DNA from: Lonicera japonica
Taxonomy: Eukaryota > Streptophyta > Magnoliopsida > Dipsacales > Caprifoliaceae
Assembly: GCA_021464415.1 (NCBI GenBank)
Contig: CM038470.1
Span: 37,814,099-37,878,098, forward strand
Length of the DNA stretch: 64,000 bases
Direction of reading: 5' to 3'
Part shown: positions 48,884-59,263 of the stretch, piece after piece
Position numbering within the stretch: position 1 is the stretch's first letter
How the letters are laid out: the number at the start of each line of letters is the position of its first letter
Notes under the pieces: model-generated
Seen by the model: the letters and a program-made list of their open reading frames with translations, nothing else
Database searches by the model: none
Told to the model about the DNA's origin: nothing
Position numbers and translations under genes: made by a program

Positions 48884-49107
48884 CATGATCGATCATGCCC
48901 TACCCATGATCGATCATGGGTGAAAATTTTCTCAGGCAGCATAGAGCATGATCGATCATGTAATTCCATGATCGATCATGGAAGATGGAGCATTTGGTCA
49001 GAAGGCAGCATGATCGATCATGGAAATCCCATGATCGATCATTGTACAAAAGATCAACTGGGCAGAATGACCCATGATCGATCATGGGTATACCATGATC
49101 GATCATG
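48884..49107 (+). promoter_or_regulatory. Eight-copy phased palindrome array
   Basis: CATGATCGATCATG at 48884, 48905, 48947, 48967, 49009, 49030 (last base T instead of G), 49073 and 49094. Steps are 21, 42, 20, 42, 21, 43 and 21 bp. Repeating unit of about 63 bp: palindrome, 6-7-bp spacer, palindrome, 28-29-bp spacer. The long spacers share only a GGCAG core and are otherwise diverged, while the palindromes are almost invariant. It lies about 300 bp upstream of the env-position gene. Confidence 0.8.
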
Positions 49108-49403
49108 GTCCCGTAATAAAACAGGGGCGCCGTTTCTAAAACCCCCATTTTGCACTTCCCCTTCTCCCAAATCTCTTCCAAACCCTAGCCCCCCCCCCTT
49201 TTTGATCCCAAACCTTCCCCAAACACCATTACCAACCTCCCCCACCTAGAATCAACCCTCAAATCTTCCAATTTCAAACCCCAATCATCAAACCCATCTC
49301 AAAAATCACCTTTTCCCTCTCTCATCACCATTTTCGAGCCCTAGCATCTCAAGGCTTCAAATTCCTCCTATCCACCTCCTCTAAAGCATAGCACTCCTCC
49401 ATT

Positions 49404-50603
49404 ATGTCTTCCTCAAACCCTCCCACTAAGCCGCTTACCATTGAAGCCGCGAGAGGCGGCTATCGCGGATTTCGGAGCCGTCAAGAATTTGAGTGGTGGA
49501 ACTATGCCTTCAAAACGAGGACGGTAGTGATAGAGAGGCCGGTATTCATCGGTACGCTGGACGATTTCCCCCAGCGAGCAACGTTTGAGCAATATCCGGG
49601 GTGGATTAACTACTTGCGTCAACCAGGTACTCAATGTAATCTCACCATTTGTCGTGAATTTATTGCAAGTTTGATTCAAGTTCCCGATACACCATATACA
49701 TATGTAGCTCATGTTCGAGGCAGAACGGTTCCGTTTAACCTCGAAGTTTTGACTGAGATTACGGGAATCTCAGCTTTGCCACCTAATGCTCATGACCTCC
49801 CCTATTCGGACACTACCAACTATTTAGAGCCGATGCCTAACGATCTAGCCACATTTCTAGCCGGTGAACCCAGAGAATGGATTGGGAACCAATTCGATAG
49901 GAGCCACATACGTGAGGGATTTAGAACTCTTTGGCTGGTAATTGCCAACGCTTTGGACCCAACTTCCCATACCCAGCACATTTACCCGTCTCAGGCTTAT
50001 GTACTATACGCCATAGCAACGAACAAGCGCTGCTGCTTGTTGCGTCATATCATCGGGCGAATAGCGCGAATCATCGATTTGGTCGCCCACAATGAAACAA
50101 TCAAATTTGGATCGTTGATCACTAAGGTCTGTTTGCGAGCGGGGGTAATTGAGAGAGCCGACGATGAGAAGAAAATGCCTAGGGCACCGCTGAATAGGTC
50201 CACCCAAACTCGAGCCGCTGGTCAACTGAGGAACAGGCCGAGTTCTTCCACAGCCGCACCACAACAGGGTGATAGCGAAGAAGAAGGGGCTGAAGAAGCA
50301 GGAGCGGATGTTCCGGGTACATCAAGGCGTAGAAGAAGGGCAAGCTCTGGGCCTGTGGATGACAATAGGGAATTCATGAGAGAGCAGTTTGAGCAGATGA
50401 CTGCTTTGATGCAGACCGGGTTTGCTAGCGTCAATGAGAGGGTAGAGATTATGGTATTGCGTCAGGACCGTTTGGAGGCCGATATTGCAGCCCAGGTCGA
50501 GGCACGAGTTGCAGCTCAGATGGCGACCCAGCAAGAGTTCATACGCCAGCAGTTCGAGGCGTTGTATGGTCGTTTTCCACCACCCCCACCTCCCGACATG
50601 TGA
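49404..50603 (+). CDS. Third ORF of Athila in the env-like position
   Basis: An intact 399-aa protein between pol and the 3' LTR, where Athila elements often carry an env-like gene. The N-terminal half (about residues 10-235: RGGYRGFRSRQEFEWWNYAF, ICREFIASLIQVPDTPY, VLTEITGISALP) resembles the 'putative plant transposon protein' domain of retrotransposon third ORFs. A low-complexity acidic/Arg linker follows (about 270-310, with RRRRR). The C-terminal 80 residues are Gln/Glu/Ala-rich and likely a coiled coil (MREQFEQMTALMQTGFASVN), ending in poly-Pro. I see no signal peptide and no clear transmembrane segment, so an envelope role is not supported. The basic linker and coiled coil would fit nucleic-acid binding or oligomerisation, but that is inference. 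It may be expressed from a spliced or separate transcript. Confidence 0.85.
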   Translation: MSSSNPPTKPLTIEAARGGYRGFRSRQEFEWWNYAFKTRTVVIERPVFIGTLDDFPQRATFEQYPGWINYLRQPGTQCNLTICREFIASLIQVPDTPYTYVAHVRGRTVPFNLEVLTEITGISALPPNAHDLPYSDTTNYLEPMPNDLATFLAGEPREWIGNQFDRSHIREGFRTLWLVIANALDPTSHTQHIYPSQAYVLYAIATNKRCCLLRHIIGRIARIIDLVAHNETIKFGSLITKVCLRAGVIERADDEKKMPRAPLNRSTQTRAAGQLRNRPSSSTAAPQQGDSEEEGAEEAGADVPGTSRRRRRASSGPVDDNREFMREQFEQMTALMQTGFASVNERVEIMVLRQDRLEADIAAQVEARVAAQMATQQEFIRQQFEALYGRFPPPPPPDM

Positions 50604-51953
50604 TGCGATTTGCCAAATCCTGAAAACTCTTTTATTAGTTATATTTACGCTTAGCTTTATTTTATTTCTTTTTGGGTTGTATTAGAACTTTGACATGATG
50701 TTAACTTTAAAACTTGGTTTTAATGATTGAATGTTATGGTTTTTGCTTTTGAATTCTAATTCTAACCCGTTTTGTGAATAGTTTTTGTTTATGTCTTATT
50801 TTTGTCTCATGGGAAGCAAAGCCAAAGTAGCCCTTCCGTGCGTTGTTATTTATTCTCTTTACATTGAGGACAATGTGTGTTTCAAGTTGAGGGGGGTACG
50901 TTTATTTTGTGTTTATTTTGTTTGGCTTGCTATCAGTCATTCCCATGAGTAGAAGAGATATGTTCAAAATTTTTTTTGAGAAGTTTGAAAATTGATGATT
51001 GATTGATATTTTGTTCGATGTAGATTATTATTTCATTAGCTTTTGGCTTGAAATCTTTGATCTAGATAGGAATTTGAATGATAATCTAAATTGCCTTGCT
51101 CCACTTAGTCTCATATCCCGTTATATTCTCTTGCTCCACATGCTAGATTGCTTTGGTTGTTTCCAATTCGGTAATAACACTTAGATTTATTTTCATTGAG
51201 AGAAGAGGAATTTTTGTCCAAAAATGATGGAAGCTCTTTCGAAAAGATCCTCCAATGAGAGGACAAAAGCATAGCACTTTGATAACTTGGATGACTTTTA
51301 TCCTAATATTGACTTAAAGCTTCACTTGACTAAATATTAAGTCTCTTTGTCTAATATTACGGATGGGTAAAGGTTACCATATGGGAAAGGGTGAATAGCT
51401 TCCTTTAAGCTCCAATGAATGAGCAGTAATGAGAAATTTCATAAGTGAGACCGCTGCCCCTCATAGAGATGAAAACCGCCCTGATCTAATTTAGCAAAAA
51501 TTTCCAAGAAAAGATAAAGAAAGTGTTTAGAATTGATAAATCTCGGAGCTTTTGTTTTTGAAAAAGTTCTCTCTTCCTTCTCAAATGACTATGACTCTTT
51601 GTGTTTATATTGAATTGCTTGAATCGAAGTCTAGTATATGAGCATTGGAGAATATGGGATTGTGTTCTAAAGGAGATAGGCGAATTAGACAATCATTCAA
51701 AAGTCCATCGTTCTGGAAAATTGATAGTAATGCCTTTTGCTTTGCAAATTGAAACTTGAATCTTCATTCTCATCATTCATCATGATCAAACTCCTAATGT
51801 TTGTAAGTATCATTTCTGAAAACCTTCACGAGATGCAACTCGTCTTCTTTGGGAACTTAGAAGTTAACAACTTTTTGTATAGCGTAGTGCTTTTGTAATT
51901 ATTATATATTTTTGTCTTGCTAAGGGACTAGCAAGAGATAAGTTGAGGGGAGT
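50604..51953 (+). other. Athila 3' non-coding region
   Basis: About 1.35 kb without an ORF of note, bounded by polypurine tracts AAGTTGAGGGGGG (50884-50896) and AAGTTGAGGGGAG (51940-51952). The second abuts the 3' LTR and is the plus-strand primer. Confidence 0.75.
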
Positions 51954-53607
51954 TGATAAACGCCTAATATTGTCATGCATAAGCTCTCTCTCAGAGTCGC
52001 TTGACGCGTTTATTGCATTAATTCTGCCTAATTATCCGCTTATCTTGAGATTAGTGTCTTAGCGAGTTTTGTATCTAATATTGTCCCGCTAGGTGTGCTT
52101 TTGTTGTGTTTCTGTGTGTTTATAGGCATAGGATGCAATGGCCTTCGAGGAATTGATCAACTACTAGCCAAAAGCTACAAAAGTGCTGATTTAGAGAATT
52201 TCCAGAAGCATGATCGATCATGGAATCCCATGATCGATCATGGTGCAAATAATCTTCAGGCAGAAGACCCCATGATCGATCATGGGTTGGCCATGATCGA
52301 TCATGGCCCTGGCAACTTGGCCATTTCACACCCAAAATGGGCTATTTTAGTGGTTCAAGCTATTTTAGATATTTAGTTAGATATTTTTCTACCTTTTTAA
52401 TATATATATTATTTCTTTTACATAGAGAAGATATTATCTAGTTTTTACATTTTTAGAGTTCTAGAGAGAGGGGAGAGCTCACTTGTTGATTGTTCTTCAT
52501 TTCTCCATTGTAAGTGCTTAATTTGTAAGAATGATTTCTTCTTCTATGATATTTGTTCTTGCATCTATTATGGAGTAGTCTATTTCTAAGGTTACGGAGG
52601 TTGATTGTGATATGATTTTTGGTGATTAATGGCTCAATCCATATCTAAAGTTTGATAAATATTTGTGAATCTTCTTCTTCTTCATCATATCTTCCATTAT
52701 TTCAAGCTTTCTAGGTATTTTCATATTAAGTTAAGACTTTATATGCCTTGTATATTTAGTTCTTGGTTGTTAATGAGCATACAACATATTTCTATGGTTC
52801 TAGAAAGCTTGTAGTCCCTTTCCCCCATCCATGGAGTTTTTCCCTCTTCATAGAAATTATGAATAGTTCTTAAAACTCCATAGATGGATTTTAAATTTGT
52901 TTAGCTTATCTTTGATTCATTTATTGATATATTGAGTGCTTCTTACACTTTATGTGATACTTAGACTCTTTATGTTCTACCATATGTGATAAACGATGAG
53001 TTGACTAATTTGTCCCATAAACTTTATTCCGTTTCATTGTTAGGATTCACTTTATAATTTTCATTCTTTAAATCATGAGATTACTACACTTGCTTTATGT
53101 TAAATCGTTTAATGATGAGTTTGTCATATCTATCTCGGATTAGCTTCATCGGGAATGGGATGCCTTGCTTCACACCCGTAGCTAAGAGGTAGGAATGATA
53201 ACCCCGTCTTTGGTGGAATGTCGTATGTCTCTTTCTCGATATAGCTTCAACTCGGGAATGAGTCGCCTAGCGTCGCACCCTTTGCTATTGAGAGATACAC
53301 CAACATTCCCCATATTTTGAGAAATCTTGTGTTATAATCTTTGTATGAGCTAGTGATCACCGTCTCTTTAATCATAACTAACCTCCAACTACCTTAGTGC
53401 TTTCTTATTAATTTTCACAACCATTTTACATTTACGTTGTTCGATAACCGTTTCATCTTACAAGAATCAGAAAACACTTTAATCCGTAATCCATTCCATT
53501 CCTTTTCACTTATCCCTGTGGTTCGACACTCGGACTTCCGAGACTATATTACTACTTGACGAGCCTGCACTTGGGCTTTAACACAACACACTATTTCGGT
53601 TGCGTCA
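51954..53607 (+). repeat. 3' LTR of the Athila element
   Basis: 1654 bp, no difference from 41517-43170 detected on reading. The palindrome cluster is at 52209, 52229, 52271 and 52292. Confidence 0.94.
52209..52305 (+). promoter_or_regulatory. Four-copy palindrome cluster, 3' LTR
   Basis: Same four CATGATCGATCATG copies and spacing (20, 42, 21) as in the 5' LTR. Confidence 0.75.
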
Positions 53608-53612
53608 TAACA
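53608..53612 (+). repeat. Target-site duplication of the Athila element (right)
   Basis: TAACA, after which the decayed Copia leader resumes ('tttaataggtttacatatg'). Confidence 0.93.
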
Positions 53613-53859
53613 TTTAATAGGTTTACATATGTCTAAGAAATAATGAATAATAGACGACCTCATTAACGGGGCATGTTGTTCAAAGTCTTAGGCTACTGGC
53701 GAACGCCTTTTGAAATGATAGAGGGTACCATATTTAAAATATGTGTTCAAAGTTATTATTGTCCATCATAATTTGTATGTGATTCTCAAGTTTTAAAATG
53801 GCAAACTTTTTCGATCCACTTTTAATTATTCTCAATTAAAACAAATTGATTGGACCTAA

Positions 53860-56800
53860 TTATATTGACTGAAAAAGGGAACTTGAACATTATGCTTACT
53901 GTTAAAGAGTACAAGTTTGTGCTCACTGAGTCTTGTCCAGCAGAACCTGGTAAGGGGGCGACCGATGAGGAAACCCAGGCTTGCCGGAGGTGAAAAAAGG
54001 CTGATGAGATGGCGTGGTTTTACATTCTGGCATTTTTGTCAAATGTGCTACAACATTAACATTAGTCTTTTACCACCACCTATGACATAATGCTGAACCT
54101 TAAAGATATTTTTGGGGATCAGGATCATGCCGCAAGGTAGGTTTCGATGAAAGGCCTCATGAACACAACTATTGCTGAAGGAACCTGAGTTAAGGATCTT
54201 GATTTGAAGATGATCGGTCTTTTGAATGAACTAAGAGATCTTTGGGGCTGAAATCGATGGGGAAACTCAGGTCGATATCGTTCTTCAGTCGCTGCTGGAT
54301 TTATTTAAAAGATTCCGACAGAATTACAACATGAATAAGCTTTATTCATTGTTCGAACTTCTTAATGAATTCCAAGCAGTTGAGGAACTCCTTGGTAAGC
54401 TGGCTAGAACTCTAGTAGCTGAGAAAGCTTCAACTTCTATGCCCAAAAGCAAGAAACGAAGAAGAAGAATGCATAAGCTGCAGTCCCGCAAGGAGCAGTG
54501 TGTGCAGCAGTCCCTGAACCTCTAGGAGGAGTGAACAAGCCTCTGGGCCAATGTTTTCATTGTCAGTAGAAAGTGCATTTGAAGAAAGATTGTCCCTGTT
54601 TCTTAAACCGTTATAACAACATATGTAAATTTCATCTATTTGTTGTGGTATCTTGTTTAGTGGTCCGATCTACCAGTAGCTGGTGTGTAGATTCGAGAGC
54701 CACTAATCATGTCTACAATACTTTGCAGGGGTTCCAGGAAACTAGACAACTTAAAAATAGAGAAAATTTACATATGGGCAGCTACGAATGTGGCAACAGT
54801 TGTAGTAGAAGATATTTATCTTCAGTTTAGTCAGAATAGGATATTTAATGATTAAGGAATGTCTATATGTATCTTCCATTAGAAGGAATTTGATTTATAT
54901 TTCTAGATTGGTTGAGGACAAATATTTTGTTTATTTTAATGATAAATCAGTTATCATTAGAAAAAAATAAATAGTTTGTTTGTTCTGGAACATTAGTGAT
55001 TGATCTTTACATTATTAAATCATGCCTTGTCAGTACTACAACTGAGTGAATTGAATAGTATTAATAGTTTACCGATTAAGAGAAAGGAACCTTCAAAATG
55101 AACCAAATATATTTTTGGCATTTACGCCTTGGTCATATTAATCTAAAAATAATTCAAAAACTAGTCGAAAATGGGCCATTAGATTCAGTGGAAGTGGAGG
55201 GACTTCCAGTTTGTGAATGCTGTTTAGAAGGTAAAATGACTAAGAGATCATTCTCGGCAAAAGGCTATAGCGCTAAAGAATAGTTAAAACTGGTTCACTC
55301 TGATTTGTATGGTCACATGAATGTCCAGACTAGATGAGGCTTTGAGTATTCATCACATTTGTAGATGATTATTTAAAGTATAGATACATTTACTTAATGC
55401 GACGTAACTCTGAAGTCTTTGAAAAATTTAAAGAATTCAAGACAAAAACGGAGAAGCGTCTAAGAAAATGTATCAAGTCACTACGATCAGATCATGGTGG
55501 TGAATACCTCTTGAGAGACTTCAAGGAATACTAATTAGAGAATGGGATTGCATCCTAGTTGTCTGCACCGAGGATGCCACAACATGATGGTGTAGCAGAA
55601 AGAAGGAATAAGACTCTTATAGAAATGGTAACATCTATGATGAGTTATTCAGACATACCTGATTCTTTTTGGGAATATGCTTTAGAAATAGCTGCATATA
55701 TTTTGAACTTGGTACCATCAAAGTCAGTACCTACTATACCCATAGAATTGCGGACTGGGCGTAAGCCTAGTCTGCGGCATATTCGGGTATAGGGTAGTCC
55801 AGCACATGTGCTGAAAGGTAATGCAGATAAGTTGGAATCAAAGAACGAAAATGTGTTTCTTTGTTGCATATCCAAAAGGAACCAAGCGTGGTTTATTTAA
55901 TAATCCTCAAGAATATAATGTTATTATTATCAATGCCAAATTCTTAGAAGAGGATTATATCATAGACCATATGCCCAGGAGTAGTGTTGTTGTAGTGGAA
56001 ATGAGAGGAGAGAAAAACAGGGTAGAATTCGTCTATACCTTTAGTACAAGAGAAAATACCACAATAAATGGATATCGACATTCCATTACCTCGTCGTAGT
56101 GGGAGGATTGCAGATACTTGTGCACATCTTGAATAAATCACTAATACGTAGGTTCTTCAACCAGCACAACGTGTGGATAGTGAGTTAGTATGTTCAATAG
56201 TTGCACAATGTACACAAACACAAGTAGTGCCTCGTCGTAGTGGGATGGTTGTTCATCAACATGGTCGTTTTGTGTTCTTGGGAGAGTCTTATGATAAGGT
56301 CCCAGATGAACAAGAAACGAACCCTTTTAACTACAACGAAATACTTCAAGATAAAGATACAGAGAATGGTAAAAGGGTTATGAAATCTGAAATAGAGTCC
56401 ATGTACTCTAACAAAGTATGGGATCTTGTAAAACCACCAGAAGGGATAAAACCTATCGGATGCAAGTGGGTATATAAGAGATAGAGAGGATTAGACGGGC
56501 TTAAATCAAGGCTTGTTGCTAGGGGATCACTCAGAAAGAAGGGGATCGATTATGATGAAACCTTTTTGCTGGTAGCCATGCCAAAGTCTATTTAGATTCT
56601 ATTATCCATTGCAACTCATCTTGATTACGAGATTTGGCAAGTGGATGTCAAGACATGTTTCCTTAATGGAAGTCTTGATAAAAGCATCTATATGATGCAA
56701 CCAGAAAGATTCATAGCAAAGGGTCAAGAGCACATGTTGTGCAAGTTCAAGAAGCCCATTTATGGGCTTAAGTAAGTGTCTAGATCTTGGAACATCTGTT

Positions 56801-57760
56801 TTGACCATGCAATCAAATCTTTTGATTTTGATCAATATTCTGATGAGTTTTGTGTGTACAAAAGGCGCAAAGGAAGCGCGGTGGTATTCCAGGTATTGTA
56901 TGTGGATAATATCTTACTTATTGGAAGCGATATGTGAATATTATCTTCAGTGAGGGTATAGTTATCAAGTCAGCTCGATATGAAGGACTTGGGAAAAGTT
57001 AGTCACATCCTTGGTATTAAGCTTATGCGAGATCGAAAAAACAGGATGTTGGACTTATTGCTAAGTACTTATATCAATACAATTATTGCCAGATTTAGCA
57101 TACATGATTCCAAGAAAATGTTTCCCCCTTTTTAGGCATGGAATCACTTTATCCAAGATCAGTGTCATAAGACACATGATGAGATAGAGATGATGAAGGT
57201 AGTTCCTTATGCTTCGGCAGTAAGAAGTCTCATGTATGCTATATTGTGTACTAAACCAGACATCTGCTGTACCATTGATATGGTTAGCAAATATCAGTCT
57301 AATTCAGGGAAAGAACACTGAACTGGGATAAAACATAAACTTAAGTACCTTAAAAGGACTCAAGATTTTATATTGGTTTACCAGGCAAACAGTATAGTAC
57401 CTGTTGGATACACAGATAAAGATTTTTAGTCAGAAGTTAGGATTCTAGAAAGTCAACTTCAGGTTATGTGTTTACTTTAAGAGGTGGAGTCATTGGTTGG
57501 AGGAGTATCAAGCAGTTAGGCATTGCTGACTCCACCATGAAAGCTGAGTATGTGGCTGCTTTAGAAGCAGCTAAGGCAGCGGTTTGGCTCAGGAACTTCC
57601 ATATGAATCTAGATGTGGCACCTTCAGTGTTATAAGCTATTTCACTTTATTTTGATAAAAGTGAAATGGTTGCGAATTCAAAAGAGCCGAGGATTCATAA
57701 GAAGAGAAAACACATAGAGTGTTCACATTGAGGGAATGGGAGTGAGACGCATAGCTACAT
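53860..57760 (+). pseudogene. Copia gag-pol of the decayed element
   Basis: Recognisable but broken in order: gag (TVKEYKFVLTESCPAEPG near 53899; DEMAWFYILAFLSNVLQH near 54004); a zinc knuckle interrupted by a stop (CFHCQ*, then HLKKDCP, about 54552-54595); protease WCVDSRATNHV (about 54681), with Arg where the catalytic loop normally has Gly; GAG pre-integrase FWHLRLGHINLK (55107); integrase end APRMPQHDGVAERRNKTLIE (about 55562); reverse transcriptase start VWDLVKPPEGIKPIGCKWVY, then VDVKTCFLNGSLDKSIYM (about 56642) and YVDNILLIGSD, with Asn in place of the second catalytic Asp; RNase H traces to about 57700. More than ten stops and frameshifts. Dead. Confidence 0.85.
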
Positions 57761-57783
57761 GGCTTTGAGTCTAAGTGGGAGAT

Positions 57784-59231
57784 TGTTAGAGTGATATACT
57801 AAAAGTCATAATTTTCTTGTTGATTTGGATATGTTATAAACTTGGTTTTTGCTATTTTAATGAGAATCTTTATGGGCAATGGTTGCATTATATTATTTAT
57901 TTAAATATTGTGCATGTGTGTTTGTTATTCCATATAGTAAATGATTTGGTGTGTAGAGTATAACTTACACACAGAAGATCATATCATCGATTTTTGTGGA
58001 ATATAAGTTTAATGGTTCACAGTCTTAGATGGAATTGGACACCCATCAGTAGGATTGTAGCACAAGTTTTAGTAATTTATCTTGACTACAGAAAACTATA
58101 TAGTTTTAACTCGTTGTGCTAGTACACTTTGTGTGTATTGAATAGGACCAGTTTGGGTTAATTGTTTTTATACTGACTACATAAAACAATTTAAAATCCC
58201 ATGGTTATTATGATTACTTATGCTCTTAATCTTGAAATAATTAATAGACATATATATGTAGTGTTTGTTGTTTTGACTCATTATGAGTGAGATTCACTTA
58301 TGGATCAATAATCTTCGTGAATTAGATGACGACACTATATGTATGATGAATATTAATTATTGATGGAATCCACATCCCGTTATAGGGATTGATGATAGCC
58401 CCTTGAGAAGCTTATAAGTTTTGATCATGTCAAACCCTGCAGGTAGATTATGTTAATCCGACATGTCAAATAAGTTAAGTGGTAGGCTCAAGGATTAAGA
58501 AGTCATTTAAATATAATTGTCAGTAGTTTAATTTAAATGACGGTTATCTGTAATCTTAACGTGGGGAGAATAATAAGTATTTAATAATAAGGAGCTCGAA
58601 ATATAATTTTGAGATAAGGACGGGAGTGCAATTATAATTCTTTAGTGGTGTGAATTATAATTTATGGAAGGAACTAACTCATAGTGGAATTAGGACTCCA
58701 ACTTTCCATAGGAAATCAAATACTTATTTCTCCTTAAGGTCCCTATCGTAGCCTTATATATACGCCGGCCTTGTCTCTTCTCATTATAACAATAATTCTC
58801 ATGAGTTAGGGTTTGTTCTATTGAGAGAGGAGAAAATCTTGGTGATACCGTAGCCCACACTCGGTGCAAGATTTGATGGCGGAAGGAATACGATATAAGA
58901 TCTTTAGGTTTTTTGGCACTATAGTTGTAAATTAATCGTAACTTTTGATCGCACTGTTGGATAGGGCTGATTTTTGGATATGTCGTTCGCGCGAAGAATT
59001 AGGACGATCATATGTCGTTTCGGTGGCGAAAACAATCGATTTTCGCAGCCCAGGGAAAATTAAAAAATCTGACCAAATCGCAATCTGATGCTTTCAAACC
59101 ATAGTCTCCTCATATGGATCCTCTACATGATCCACAAAGGTGAAATCCCTTTATTCTTATAGGGTTTTAGCAAAATTTTTTTGTTCAATCTATACGCAAT
59201 ATCAAACGATCCTGTATTTATGTCTCCATCA
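57784..59231 (+). repeat. 3' LTR of the decayed Copia element
   Basis: 1448 bp, TGTTAGAGTGATATAC to GTCTCCATCA, preceded by the polypurine tract AAGTGGGAGAT. Contains 'gccttatatatacgccgg' as a TATA candidate (about 58752). Confidence 0.85.
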
Positions 59232-59263
59232 GATATGATGTTTCTTTTCCCTTATAATATAGA
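59232..59263 (-). mobile_element. Helitron, third copy, right end
   Basis: Completes the copy broken at 39577. The minus strand begins TCTATATTATAAGGG at 59263 after A. About 10 bp of Helitron appear lost at the insertion junction. Confidence 0.6.

Larger units (their letters stand above)
48713..49403 (+). other. Spacer between pol and the third Athila gene
   Basis: Non-coding. Begins with a polypurine tract (48814-48825), then the eight-copy palindrome array, then a C/T-rich stretch (about 49140-49400) resembling an untranslated leader ahead of the downstream gene. A TAATAAAA at 49114-49121 could be a weak TATA element. Confidence 0.6.
41517..53607 (+). mobile_element. Intact, very young Athila-type Ty3/gypsy retrotransposon
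   Basis: 12,091 bp with two 1654-bp LTRs (TGATAAACGCC...GGTTGCGTCA) in which I found no difference, and a TAACA target duplication. An 18-nt tRNA-Asp primer site, an uninterrupted gag-pol gene, a second intact gene downstream and a 3' polypurine tract are all present. Primer type, gag-pol layout (integrase after RNase H), long LTRs and the extra 3' gene place it in the Athila lineage. Identical LTRs imply insertion too recent to have accumulated changes. It carries sixteen copies of CATGATCGATCATG. Nothing seen rules out autonomy. Confidence 0.95.
39578..59231 (+). mobile_element. Decayed Ty1/copia element, host of the Athila insertion
   Basis: Remnant 5' LTR (39578-40249), primer site and leader to 41516, then the 12.1-kb Athila insertion, then degraded gag-pol (53860-57760), polypurine tract AAGTGGGAGAT (about 57773-57783) and a complete 1448-bp 3' LTR (57784-59231, TGTTAGAG...CTCCATCA). 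The 5' LTR lacks its first ~790 bp. The shared LTR parts differ at roughly 5% by eye. Excluding Athila it is about 7.55 kb. It inserted in a Helitron; the left flank is eroded, so no target duplication can be shown. Confidence 0.85.

Noticed and set aside
48884..49107. CRISPR-like repeat/spacer array
   Set aside because: Repeat units are 14-bp palindromes with alternating 6-7- and 28-29-bp spacers inside a plant retrotransposon; there are no cas genes and the host is a eukaryote.
49404..50603. Retroviral-type envelope gene
   Set aside because: Position fits, but no signal peptide, transmembrane helix or furin-like arrangement is visible.
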